The translations under genes were made by a program, and so were the position numbers. The notes under the pieces were generated by a model. The model made no database searches and had not been told where the DNA came from. It worked only from the letters and a program-made list of their open reading frames with translations. Below, one piece after another: positions 8,267-16,061 of a stretch of DNA of 51,053 bases (position 1 is the stretch's first letter; every line of letters starts with the position of its first letter). The DNA is from an uncultured Alphaproteobacteria bacterium (GTDB lineage: Bacteria; Pseudomonadota; Alphaproteobacteria; Rhodobacterales; Rhodobacteraceae), in assembly GCA_902562285.1 (NCBI GenBank), contig CACESU010000013.1:1-51053 (forward strand). The letters are read 5' to 3'.

Positions 8267-9244
8267 ATGAAGGGATTTGATCCAAAATTTAAAGATTTAC
8301 CAGATTATATAATAAGTATAACCAAAGAAATTTGGGAAGGTAGAGAAATATCTTCATTACATAAATATTATGATAAAGAAATTATAGTTAGATCACCAAG
8401 TTCTGTTGTTGTAGGTAATCAACAAGTGATAGATGCAACTATTTCTACACTTGCAGAATTTCCAGATAGAACTTTATATGGAGAAGATGTAATTTGGTGT
8501 GGTGATCCTGAAAAAGGTATGCTTAGTTCCCATAGAATTCATTCAACTGTAACTCATTTAACAAAAGGTATTTACGGGGAGCCTACTGGTAGGAGGCTGA
8601 ACTACAGAATTATTGCCGACTGCCATGCAAAAAATAACAAAATTGATGATGAATGGTTAATCAGAGATCAAGGAGCTATTCTTAAACAATTAGACTGGGA
8701 TCCTAAGGACTTTGCTCGTGATCAGATTTCTATAGAAGGTGGTCCTGAAGATTGTGTAAAGCCATATACTTATGAGAATGAAATAAAAGGCCCTTATTTA
8801 GGTGCTGGTAATGATAATGAGTGGGGTCAACTTTATTCTGATATTTTAACTCGTATTATGTCTGCAGATTTCTCTGTTATTCCAAAAGAATATGATAGAG
8901 CTGTTAATTTAGAATATGCTGGGGGAATAAGTGATATTTCTTATAAAGGTGCAGATAAATTTTGGATGGGATTAAGATCCTCTTTTCCAAGTTCAGAATT
9001 TAAAATTTGTCATCAAATTGGTCGCTTGGATGAAAAAATGCCTCCTCGGGCCGCAGTCAGATGGATTTTAAATGGAAAACATGACGGATGGGGTACGTTT
9101 GGAGAACCAACTGGTGCAAATGTTTTTATTCTTGGTGCTTCTCATTCTGAATTTGGGCCAAATGGATTGCGCAGAGAATATTGTTTGTTTGACTATGTAT
9201 CAATATGGAAACAAATTTTAATTCATACTGGAGCCGTTTATTAA
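8267..9244 (+). CDS. Second tandem SnoaL-like (NTF2-fold) protein
   Basis: This 325-residue protein again appears to hold two SnoaL/NTF2-like domains, about residues 15-150 and 185-320. Family-like stretches are IIVRSPSSVVVGNQQVIDA in the first half and GWGTFGEPTGANVFILGASH in the second. It differs clearly in sequence from the SnoaL-like protein at 5435-6487, so they are not a recent duplication. It lies four bases after the LacI gene and 14 before the bicupin gene, within the same transcript. The substrate and reaction are unknown. A role in binding or isomerising a cluster intermediate is inferred from position only. Confidence 0.72.
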   Translation: MKGFDPKFKDLPDYIISITKEIWEGREISSLHKYYDKEIIVRSPSSVVVGNQQVIDATISTLAEFPDRTLYGEDVIWCGDPEKGMLSSHRIHSTVTHLTKGIYGEPTGRRLNYRIIADCHAKNNKIDDEWLIRDQGAILKQLDWDPKDFARDQISIEGGPEDCVKPYTYENEIKGPYLGAGNDNEWGQLYSDILTRIMSADFSVIPKEYDRAVNLEYAGGISDISYKGADKFWMGLRSSFPSSEFKICHQIGRLDEKMPPRAAVRWILNGKHDGWGTFGEPTGANVFILGASHSEFGPNGLRREYCLFDYVSIWKQILIHTGAVY

Positions 9245-9258
9245 TTTAGGAGATATTA

Positions 9259-10224
9259 ATGGATCAAATTGCAATGGAACAAAAAATTGTTCGTTATGGA
9301 AGTTTAAAACCTTGTAAAACAGCATTTATAGACGCTTATACTCCAGGATCAGATAAGAAAGAAAATTTTACTATTCTTGGTGGAGGTGTATCTGAAAGCC
9401 CAGATCAACATGTGCACATTAATGAAAAAGTTGGTTTCAATATTGGAGCAGCAGGTCAACCACCTAAATGTAGAAATAGTCTACACTCACATCGTACAGC
9501 AGAAGTTTTTTTTGTTTTAAAAGGTCGTTGGAGATTTTTTTGGGGAAGAACTGGAAAAGCAGGTGAGGTAACACTGGAAGAGGGAGATATATTTAATATC
9601 CCAACTGGTATTTTTCGAGGGTTTGAAAATATAGGATCTGATTATGGTATGTTAATGGCAATACTTGGAGGGGATGATGCAGGGGGTGGGGTTATTTGGG
9701 CTCCTGAAGTTATTCAGGAAGCAGCAAAGCATGGTTTAATTTTATCTGAAACGGGAAGACTTTTTGATACGAAAAAAGGTGAATCTTTACCTTCTGGAAT
9801 AAAAAAAATGCCTTTGCTTTCTGATGAAGAATTACTAAATTTTCCTGAACCAAGTACTAAAGATGTTGTACCTTTTCATGTGGCTCGCTATTGGGATTTA
9901 ATGGCACTGTCTGATAACCAACCTGCAAATGTAATTGGGGAGAAAGGAGTTTTATATGATAAACCAGGATTTGAAGTAGATTTTATATCCAGAAATTCTA
10001 GCTCAAATAAAAGGTACTCTACTGAAAGACATGAAATACTGATGCCTGTCAAAGGTCATTGGAAATTTGAATGGGATTATGGAGAGACTATAATTAATCC
10101 TGGAGACACTGTACTAGTACCCCCACTATTGAATAGATCGCTTTTCCCAAATATGACAGGTGATTCATCTTTATATAGAATAAGAAATACTGATGATAAA
10201 CCTGGGCCAACTGTAAAAAAATAG
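9259..10224 (+). CDS. Bicupin-domain protein
   Basis: This protein of 321 residues has two cupin barrels. The first shows the metal-binding pattern HSH at 76-78, Glu82 in TAEVFFVLKG and then EEGDIFNIPTG. The second, near residues 255-310, has ERHEILMPVKGHW and NPGDTVLVPP, and its His set is less complete. Such bicupins include dioxygenases, isomerases and oxalate-type enzymes, so the reaction cannot be fixed. A ribosome site, TTAGGAGA, precedes ATG 9259. It is followed after one base by the alpha/beta hydrolase gene. A ring-opening or isomerase step in the cluster pathway would be consistent. Confidence 0.8.
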   Translation: MDQIAMEQKIVRYGSLKPCKTAFIDAYTPGSDKKENFTILGGGVSESPDQHVHINEKVGFNIGAAGQPPKCRNSLHSHRTAEVFFVLKGRWRFFWGRTGKAGEVTLEEGDIFNIPTGIFRGFENIGSDYGMLMAILGGDDAGGGVIWAPEVIQEAAKHGLILSETGRLFDTKKGESLPSGIKKMPLLSDEELLNFPEPSTKDVVPFHVARYWDLMALSDNQPANVIGEKGVLYDKPGFEVDFISRNSSSNKRYSTERHEILMPVKGHWKFEWDYGETIINPGDTVLVPPLLNRSLFPNMTGDSSLYRIRNTDDKPGPTVKK

Positions 10225-10225
10225 A

Positions 10226-10921
10226 ATGAGATATCCATTAGTTTTCATTCCTGGAATGATGTGTGATTCTAGATTATTTCAGCCACAAATAAATGAGTTT
10301 TCTAAACAATATATGGTATGTGTAACTCCAGCAAGTTCTTCTAACTCCATAGAGAATATTTCATTTGAAATCCTTAGATATTTGCCAACAAAATTTGTTT
10401 TAATTGGATTATCTATGGGAGGTATCTTAGCAATGGAAATTATTAAAAAGGTTCCTGAAAGAGTAATGAAAATTGTTTTAATGGATACCAATTATAAATC
10501 AGAAACATCAGAAATTAAATCTAGGAGATTACCACAAATCCATTTAGTAAATGAGGGTCTGTTAGAAGAAGTTATGTGTCAACAAATAAAAAATAACTAT
10601 CTCAGGAAAGATAAACAAAACCAAGAGATTTTTGATTTATGTTTAAGTATGGCTAATGGTTTAGGCAAGGAGATTTATATAAATCAATCAAAAGCACTGG
10701 CTACACGTAAAGACTATAAGTCCACACTTGAAAATATAAAGGTACCTTCTTTAATAATATGTGGAGAATACGATCGATTATGTCCTATCAAAGTTCATAT
10801 GGAAATGGAGAGTTTAATTGAAAATTCTACATTAGAAATCATACCTGATGCTGCACATTTACCTACTTTAGAGCAACCTGCCTATTTAAACAAAATACTA
10901 TGTGAATGGTTGATACAATAA
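10226..10921 (+). CDS. Alpha/beta-fold hydrolase
   Basis: This is a compact hydrolase of 231 residues. The nucleophile elbow is GLSMG with Ser63, the acid is probably Asp183 in GEYDRLCP, and the catalytic histidine is His211 in DAAHLPT. The oxyanion-hole segment FIPGMMCD lies at residues 7-14. The order and spacing match the family well and no long lid domain is present. It starts one base after the bicupin stop. Likely substrates are esters, lactones or C-C bonds made upstream in the pathway, which the sequence does not settle. Confidence 0.88.
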   Translation: MRYPLVFIPGMMCDSRLFQPQINEFSKQYMVCVTPASSSNSIENISFEILRYLPTKFVLIGLSMGGILAMEIIKKVPERVMKIVLMDTNYKSETSEIKSRRLPQIHLVNEGLLEEVMCQQIKNNYLRKDKQNQEIFDLCLSMANGLGKEIYINQSKALATRKDYKSTLENIKVPSLIICGEYDRLCPIKVHMEMESLIENSTLEIIPDAAHLPTLEQPAYLNKILCEWLIQ

Positions 10922-10942
10922 ATTATAGAGATGGAGGTCAAC

Positions 10943-12067
10943 TTGAAAAAAATATCTGTAACACACGTTGGTAGTTTACCAAGAAAACAGGAAGTAGTAG
11001 ATTTTATTTTTGCTCGTGAGAATAATCAAAAATATAATCAAGATAATTTTGATAATGTAATGAATAAAGCAGTACTAGAAACAGTTAAAAAGCAAGTTGA
11101 TTCTGGGGTTGATATTGTGAGTGATGGTGAAACATCAAAAATAAGTTATGCTACATATGTTAAAGATAGATATAATGGTTTTTCAGGAGATAGTCCTCGT
11201 AATCCGCCAGCTGATTTAAAGTTGTTTCCAAGTTTTTTAAAACGATTAGCTGATGATGGTGGAACGCCAACATATGCTAGGCCTATGTGTACAGACCGTG
11301 TTTCATCTAAAGGTCAGGTTGATTTAAATAAGGACATTTTTAACTTAAAGACTGCAATGAAAATATATAATGTATCAAAAGGTTTCATGAATGCTGCTTC
11401 TCCTGGTGTAATCTCATTATTTTTACAGAACCAATTCTATTCTTCCAGAGAAGAGTATTTAGCTGCACTTGCTGATGTAATGAAAACTGAATACGAAACA
11501 ATTACAGGTTCAGGCTTATATCTTCAACTGGATTGTCCTGATTTAGCTTTAAGCAGACATATGTTATTTAATGATTTAAGTGATGATGAATTTTTAAAAA
11601 TTGCGGAGTTACATATTGAAACACTAAATTATGCTCTCAGAGATATTCCCGAAGAAAAAGTAAGAGTACATATTTGTTGGGGAAATTATGAAGGTCCACA
11701 CTGTTGCGATATAGACATGGATAAAGTATTCTCTACATTAATGAAAGCGAAAGCTCAATTTCTTTTGTTTGAAACATCTAATCCTCGGCACGCACACGAA
11801 TGGGAGGTATTTAAAAATAGAAAGTCTGAGATACCTGACAACAAAATTTTAGTACCTGGCGTAGTTGATACAACAACTAATTTTATTGAACATCCAGAAC
11901 TGGTTCGTCAGAGGATTGAACGTTTTATAAATATTGTTGGTGAAGATAGAGTTATTGCTGGAACTGACTGTGGTTTTGGTACTTTTGCAGGATTTGGTGC
12001 AGTTGATCCAGAAATAGCGTATGCAAAATTAAGTACATTATCAGAGGGTGCTGCTTTAATTTCATAA
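10943..12067 (+). CDS. MetE C-terminal-like zinc methyltransferase family protein
   Basis: This single-barrel protein of about 374 residues is related to the catalytic half of cobalamin-independent methionine synthase. The zinc ligands of that family are visible as HIC (His243 and Cys245), Glu277 in LLFETSNPR and Cys343 in AGTDCGFG. The N-terminal opening VTHVGSLPR is also standard. It lacks the MetE N-terminal half, so it is probably not the housekeeping methionine synthase. Relatives move methyl or alkyl groups between thiols and other carriers. TTG 10943 is preferred because GGAGG at 10933-10937 sits five bases upstream, while ATG 10931 would start on top of it. A demethylation or thiol-transfer step is inferred. 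Confidence 0.8.
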   Translation: MKKISVTHVGSLPRKQEVVDFIFARENNQKYNQDNFDNVMNKAVLETVKKQVDSGVDIVSDGETSKISYATYVKDRYNGFSGDSPRNPPADLKLFPSFLKRLADDGGTPTYARPMCTDRVSSKGQVDLNKDIFNLKTAMKIYNVSKGFMNAASPGVISLFLQNQFYSSREEYLAALADVMKTEYETITGSGLYLQLDCPDLALSRHMLFNDLSDDEFLKIAELHIETLNYALRDIPEEKVRVHICWGNYEGPHCCDIDMDKVFSTLMKAKAQFLLFETSNPRHAHEWEVFKNRKSEIPDNKILVPGVVDTTTNFIEHPELVRQRIERFINIVGEDRVIAGTDCGFGTFAGFGAVDPEIAYAKLSTLSEGAALIS

Positions 12068-12093
12068 TTTATAAATTTGGTTGGGTAAAAAAA

Positions 12094-12113
12094 AATTGCA
12101 AACGTATGCAATT
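12094..12113 (+). promoter_or_regulatory. Probable LacI-family operator
   Basis: This 20-base dyad is centred on CG, with left arm AATTGCAAAC and right arm GTATGCAATT. Nine of ten positions are symmetric. LacI/GalR operators typically carry a central CG with TGNAA-like half sites, as seen here. It is about 57 bases upstream of the HAD-like gene, after the MetE-like gene. The LacI-family gene 4 kb upstream is the obvious candidate partner. Binding is inferred. Confidence 0.5.
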
Positions 12114-12152
12114 ATAGTTATTAATTAAAAGAATTTTCTAAGTGATAAATTA

Positions 12153-12173
12153 ATGAAAGCTATCCTAAAATGA
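12153..12173 (+). other. Six-codon leader copying the start of the next gene
   Basis: ATG 12153 opens a six-codon frame (MKAILK, then TGA at 12171-12173). Its first 15 bases, ATGAAAGCTATCCTA, are a near copy of the first 15 bases of the HAD-like gene at 12170, 17 bases further on. The leader stop overlaps the gene start as ATGA, which allows translational coupling. A small tandem duplication of the start site is the simplest origin. Function is unproven. Confidence 0.4.
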
Positions 12174-12826
12174 AAGCAATCTTATTTGGGTCGATAGGAA
12201 CTTTAGTAGAAACGTCAGAAATTCAAAGAAAAAGTTATAATCTTGCCTTTGAAAAAGTTGGTGTTGATTGGTATTGGAATACCGCTACGTATTGTAATCT
12301 TCTTACAGAACCAGGAGGTATAAAAAGAATAAGGAAATTTGCAAATAATTCCCTATCTGAGGATAAAATTCAGTCTATACATTTCTACAAAGAAAAATTT
12401 TTTACCGAATTAATTCCTGGTACTTTGTACTTAAGGCCAACAGTAATAGATGTAATACGCTTTGCGAAGAATAATGGTATAAAACTTGGATTTATAACAA
12501 CTACTTCAGAGTCAAATATAAATGTTATTAAATCTGCTATTATTGATGAGTTAGACTTTAAAGTATTTGATTTAATAACCACAAATAAAAATGTTGATAA
12601 GCCTAAGCCTGATCCTGAAATCTATCAATACGCTTTAGATATACTGAATTTAGCGGAAGATGAAGCAATTGTAATAGAAGATACAGTTGTGAATCAAAAC
12701 TGCGCATTGCAAACAGGAGTTAAATGTATTCTTTTTCCTGGTGAGTATGCTGAAATTCCAATAAGTAATAAATATTACACATTGACTTATAATTTAATGA
12801 GCAAAGTTGAAGAAGTTTTGGGCTAG
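12170..12826 (+). CDS. HAD-like protein lacking the catalytic aspartates of motif I
   Basis: This protein of 218 residues has the overall layout of CbbY/Gph-type HAD phosphatases. Motif II is near FITTTSESN, motif III is KPKPDPEIYQYAL and motif IV is EAIVIEDTVVN. Motif I, normally DxDGT, reads GSIGT at residues 7-11, so both the nucleophile and the acid/base aspartate are gone. I recall similar variants beginning GSIGTLxETS in other alphaproteobacteria, so this is probably a conserved subgroup rather than a mutation. A sensory, binding or unusual catalytic role is possible. A probable operator and a duplicated start lie just upstream. Confidence 0.78.
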   Translation: MKAILFGSIGTLVETSEIQRKSYNLAFEKVGVDWYWNTATYCNLLTEPGGIKRIRKFANNSLSEDKIQSIHFYKEKFFTELIPGTLYLRPTVIDVIRFAKNNGIKLGFITTTSESNINVIKSAIIDELDFKVFDLITTNKNVDKPKPDPEIYQYALDILNLAEDEAIVIEDTVVNQNCALQTGVKCILFPGEYAEIPISNKYYTLTYNLMSKVEEVLG

Positions 12827-12879
12827 AAAAATTAAATTTATAATAATAAACTACAATTTTATTTTTTATGTTGTAATTT

Positions 12880-13872
12880 ATGACTAATAAAGCCCAAGTT
12901 ATTTATAAGCTAGGTTCACCAAATGAGATGAAATGGCAAGTATGGCCTATTAATTATCCTGGCGAGGGGGAAGTAAGGCTTAAACATACAGCCATAGGCG
13001 TAAATTTTGCAGATACCTATCATAGAGCTGGAATTTCACACCCTTGGCCTGTCCCAAAGCCACCGGTAATTATAGGCTTTGAAGGTGTTGGAATAGTAGA
13101 AGATATAGGACAAGGTGTTCGTAATTTTTCTATTGGTGATAAAGTTGCTTATGGGATTCCACCACTTGGTAGTTATTCTGAATCCAGAAATTACCCTGCA
13201 GATAAGTTGTTACATTTACCAAGTGGACTAGATGATAAATTGGTTGCTTCATTACTCATGAAAGGAATGACAGCACATTACCTTTTACACCGAACTTATA
13301 GGGTAAAAGCAGGTGATGTAGTTTTAGTGCATGCCGCTGCAGGTGGAATGGGTCTTATTTTATGCCAGTGGGCAAAAGCATTAGGAGCAGTAGTTATTGG
13401 CACTGTTTCTACTGAAAATAAAGCAGAGCTTATTAAAGACATAGGATGTGATTATCCAGTTATTCGATCTAAACAAAATTTTATAAATGTAGTTAAAGAA
13501 GTTACAAATGGTGTAGGTTGTGATGTAGTCTATGAAGCAATTGGAAAAGATACATTACAGCAATCTTTAGATAGTTTAAAGCCAATGGGTATGTGTGCAG
13601 CTTATGGTCATGTATCTGGTCCGCCTGATCCAATTGATGTTATACAAGATTTGGGTCGTCGTGGTTCACTATTTATTACTAGACCAGCTATTATGCATTA
13701 TGTGGCAAAACGAAATGATTTGGAGTGGACTGCCAATGATCTATTCAATGCTATTTCTAAAGGAGTCATAAAATCGAACGTGAATTATGAATTTTCATTA
13801 AAAGATGCTGTAAAGGCTCATGAGGCCATAGAATCTGGAAAGACAGAAGGTTCTATAATTTTAATACCCTAA
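12880..13872 (+). CDS. NADPH:quinone oxidoreductase-type zinc-free MDR
   Basis: This is a medium-chain dehydrogenase/reductase of 330 residues of the quinone oxidoreductase branch. An N-terminal GroES-like domain (1-125) contains GVNFADTYHRAGI. The Rossmann motif is AAAGGMG near residues 152-158, and the typical VVYEAIGKDTL stretch follows. The catalytic and structural zinc cysteines of alcohol dehydrogenases are absent. Relatives reduce quinones or enones with NADPH. It lies 53 bases after the HAD-like gene. It may reduce an unsaturated intermediate in the cluster or be a general detoxifying enzyme. Confidence 0.9.
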   Translation: MTNKAQVIYKLGSPNEMKWQVWPINYPGEGEVRLKHTAIGVNFADTYHRAGISHPWPVPKPPVIIGFEGVGIVEDIGQGVRNFSIGDKVAYGIPPLGSYSESRNYPADKLLHLPSGLDDKLVASLLMKGMTAHYLLHRTYRVKAGDVVLVHAAAGGMGLILCQWAKALGAVVIGTVSTENKAELIKDIGCDYPVIRSKQNFINVVKEVTNGVGCDVVYEAIGKDTLQQSLDSLKPMGMCAAYGHVSGPPDPIDVIQDLGRRGSLFITRPAIMHYVAKRNDLEWTANDLFNAISKGVIKSNVNYEFSLKDAVKAHEAIESGKTEGSIILIP

Positions 13873-13880
13873 AATTTCCT

Positions 13881-13916
13881 TTTTTAATGACTATTAAAAA
13901 GATTTCTTTTGAAATC
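13881..13916 (+). terminator. AT-rich double hairpin, possible terminator
   Basis: Two inverted repeats follow the quinone oxidoreductase gene: TTTTTAAT/ATTAAAAA with loop GACT (13881-13900), then GATTTC/GAAATC with loop TTTT (13901-13916). They may end or slow transcription before the AhpD-like gene. The arms are nearly all A-T, so the terminator call is weak. Confidence 0.35.
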
Positions 13917-13983
13917 TATTTATTGAAATGCTTAGCTGTTTAGTAGGAAATATAAATAATAATGTTTTATGAAGAGGTATAAT

Positions 13984-14556
13984 ATGAATTCATCTGAAAA
14001 AGTCACAGCACTTAATTTGACAATGGTTGATCCATTACCAGAAGCTACAAAAAAATATTTTGATATATGTCAGGAAAAGTTGGGTATGGTCCCGAATGTA
14101 TTAAAAGCCTATGCTTTTAATATTAATAAATTTGATGCATTTACCTCTATTTATAATGAATTGATGTTATCTGAAAGTGGCCTTTCAAAATTAGAAAGGG
14201 AGATGATTGCTGTTACAGTTTCATCAATAAATAAATGTTTTTATTGCTTGGTAGCACACGGAGCAGCTGTAAGAGAATTGTCAAAAAACCCTATTTTAGG
14301 TGAAATGATAGCAATGAACTATAAAATGGCTCCTTTGGATGATAGACAAAAAACTATGTTGGAATTCACAGAAAAAATAACAAAAAATAGTTCAGATATT
14401 AATGAAGATGATAGGCAAAAACTTCGAAATGTTGGTTTCAGTGACCATGATATTTGGGATATCGCTAATGTAGCAGGTTTCTTTAATATGACAAATAGAG
14501 TAGCAAGCGCAGTAGCGATGCGTCCTAATGAAGAATACCATGAACAATCAAGATAA
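13984..14556 (+). CDS. AhpD/carboxymuconolactone decarboxylase-like protein
   Basis: This helical protein of 190 residues carries the AhpD-type redox motif CFYC (Cys85, Cys88) with His92 in AHGAAVREL. These are the thiol pair and proton relay of alkylhydroperoxidase-like proteins, and the ending with MRPNEEYH is typical of the peroxidase-related branch. ATG 13984 is preferred over ATG 13969 because AGAGG at 13973-13977 lies six bases upstream of it. It probably removes peroxides or acts on a cyclic intermediate. Position suggests it is the last gene of the catabolic cluster or a lead gene for the urease operon, 27 bases downstream. Confidence 0.88.
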   Translation: MNSSEKVTALNLTMVDPLPEATKKYFDICQEKLGMVPNVLKAYAFNINKFDAFTSIYNELMLSESGLSKLEREMIAVTVSSINKCFYCLVAHGAAVRELSKNPILGEMIAMNYKMAPLDDRQKTMLEFTEKITKNSSDINEDDRQKLRNVGFSDHDIWDIANVAGFFNMTNRVASAVAMRPNEEYHEQSR

Positions 14557-14583
14557 ATACAAATTTGAATTTAAATTTTAAAA

Positions 14584-15420
14584 GTGAAAGCAAAAATTAA
14601 AAATTTAATAAGTACTAATAACTTTCAGCGAGCAAAAGGTAAGTTAAAAATTTCATTCATGAATAGTAATGATGAAACTTCTATCCATGATTTACATCAG
14701 TCTGGTGCTTTGAAAGTTTTGATTCCTAAATCTAAATCAAAATATGCCGAAGCAGTTCTAATTAATACAGGTGGAGGTATTGTTGGAGGTGATAACTTAT
14801 CAATTCAAGTAGAAGCTGCAAAAAAAACTAATACTTGGATAACTACTCAGGCATCTGAGAAAGTTTATAAATCAAGTAATGAACAAGGTATTTTAAATAC
14901 TAAAGTTACTCTTGAAGATAATTCCACTTTATTTTGGTGTCCTAAAGAAACTATATTGTTTCATAATTCAAAACTGATTAGAAATTTAGATTTTGATATT
15001 AAAAGCTCTAGTAAACTTCTTATTATTGAAAATATTGTTTTTGGGCGTTTAGCTAGTGGTGAATTAAACGCTGATTGCTTCTTTTCTGACCATTGGCGTA
15101 TTAAAAGAGATGAAAAATTAATATTTGCCGAAAATTTTTTATTTGAAGATAAAAAAACTATGTACCGAAAAACAAATTTAGGTAACTATAGATCTCTATT
15201 AAATGTTATGTATTTATCAAAAGACTCAAAAAACTTTTTAAATAAAATGAGAAATATAATATCTTCTGAAAGTATATTTGGTGAGGCTAGTCATTGGAAT
15301 GATTTTATATCTTTAAGAGCATTAGCCAAAAATCCAATAGAATTTAAAAAAACTATTGAGGAAATCCTGATTTTATTTGCAGATGAAAAATCAAAAATTC
15401 CACGAATATTAAGTATTTAA
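14584..15420 (+). CDS. ureD: Urease accessory protein UreD
   Basis: UreD (UreH) is the scaffold that, with UreF and UreG, delivers nickel to urease in the cytoplasm. At 278 residues it has normal length. Recognisable stretches are INTGGGIVGGDNL, ITTQASEKVYKS and a middle IENIVFGRLASGE. The start is GTG 14584. It opens a compact urease operon in the common order D-A-B-C-E-F-G, with UreA 15 bases downstream. A spaced-out C-terminus rich in Lys and Phe is ordinary for low-GC homologues. No separate promoter was evident. Confidence 0.95.
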   Translation: MKAKIKNLISTNNFQRAKGKLKISFMNSNDETSIHDLHQSGALKVLIPKSKSKYAEAVLINTGGGIVGGDNLSIQVEAAKKTNTWITTQASEKVYKSSNEQGILNTKVTLEDNSTLFWCPKETILFHNSKLIRNLDFDIKSSSKLLIIENIVFGRLASGELNADCFFSDHWRIKRDEKLIFAENFLFEDKKTMYRKTNLGNYRSLLNVMYLSKDSKNFLNKMRNIISSESIFGEASHWNDFISLRALAKNPIEFKKTIEEILILFADEKSKIPRILSI

Positions 15421-15435
15421 AGGTAAGATCATAAA

Positions 15436-15750
15436 ATGTATTTGACCCCAAGAGAGAAAGACAAATTATTAATAAGTTTAGCAGCAATGGTTGCAAGGAG
15501 TCGTTTAGATAGGGGAGTAAAACTTAACCATCCAGAAGCAATAGCTTTAATCACTGACTTTGTTATAGAGGGTGCGAGAGATGGTAAGTCAGTTTCTCAA
15601 TTAATGGAGCAAGGTGGTAAGGTTTTAACTGCTGAACAATGTATGGATGGTATAGCAGACATGATAAAAGATGTTCAAGTTGAGGCTACTTTTCCTGATG
15701 GAACAAAACTAGTAACAGTACATTACCCTATTAGAAAGGAAAAAAAATAA
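15436..15750 (+). CDS. ureA: Urease subunit gamma
   Basis: This is the small structural subunit of urease, 104 residues. The family opening [13 protein letters not shown] is clear, followed by [20 protein letters not shown] and [18 protein letters not shown]. It packs with UreB and UreC in the trimer-of-trimers enzyme. The stop codon overlaps the ureB start by one base (TAATG), so the two subunits are translationally coupled. As usual in most bacteria, the gamma and beta chains are separate rather than fused. Confidence 0.98.
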   Translation: MYLTPREKDKLLISLAAMVARSRLDRGVKLNHPEAIALITDFVIEGARDGKSVSQLMEQGGKVLTAEQCMDGIADMIKDVQVEATFPDGTKLVTVHYPIRKEKK

Positions 15751-16061
15751 TGAAACCAGGGGAAGTAATCACATTAGAAGGAGACCTTATCTTAAATCAA
15801 AAAATGAAATCTTTTGAAATGCAAATTTCTAATTCAGGTGATAGACCAATACAGGTTGGAAGTCATTTTCATTTTGCAGAAACTAATGAAGCTCTTAAAT
15901 TTGATAGAGTAAAGGCCTTCGGATGTCGGCTAAATATCCCATCTGGTACGGCAGTTAGATTTGAGCCTGGTCAGATAAAAATAGTCAATTTAATACCATT
16001 TAAAGGGAATAGAAAAATATATGGATTTAATGCCAAAGTCATGGGTGATTTAGATGTCTAA
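15750..16061 (+). CDS. ureB: Urease subunit beta
   Basis: This beta subunit has 103 residues. Typical stretches are MKPGEV at the start, [15 protein letters not shown] in the centre and [12 protein letters not shown] near residue 70. It caps the active-site region of UreC structurally and is not itself catalytic. It overlaps ureA by one base and ureC by eight bases, so production of all three structural chains is closely linked. Confidence 0.98.
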   Translation: MKPGEVITLEGDLILNQKMKSFEMQISNSGDRPIQVGSHFHFAETNEALKFDRVKAFGCRLNIPSGTAVRFEPGQIKIVNLIPFKGNRKIYGFNAKVMGDLDV

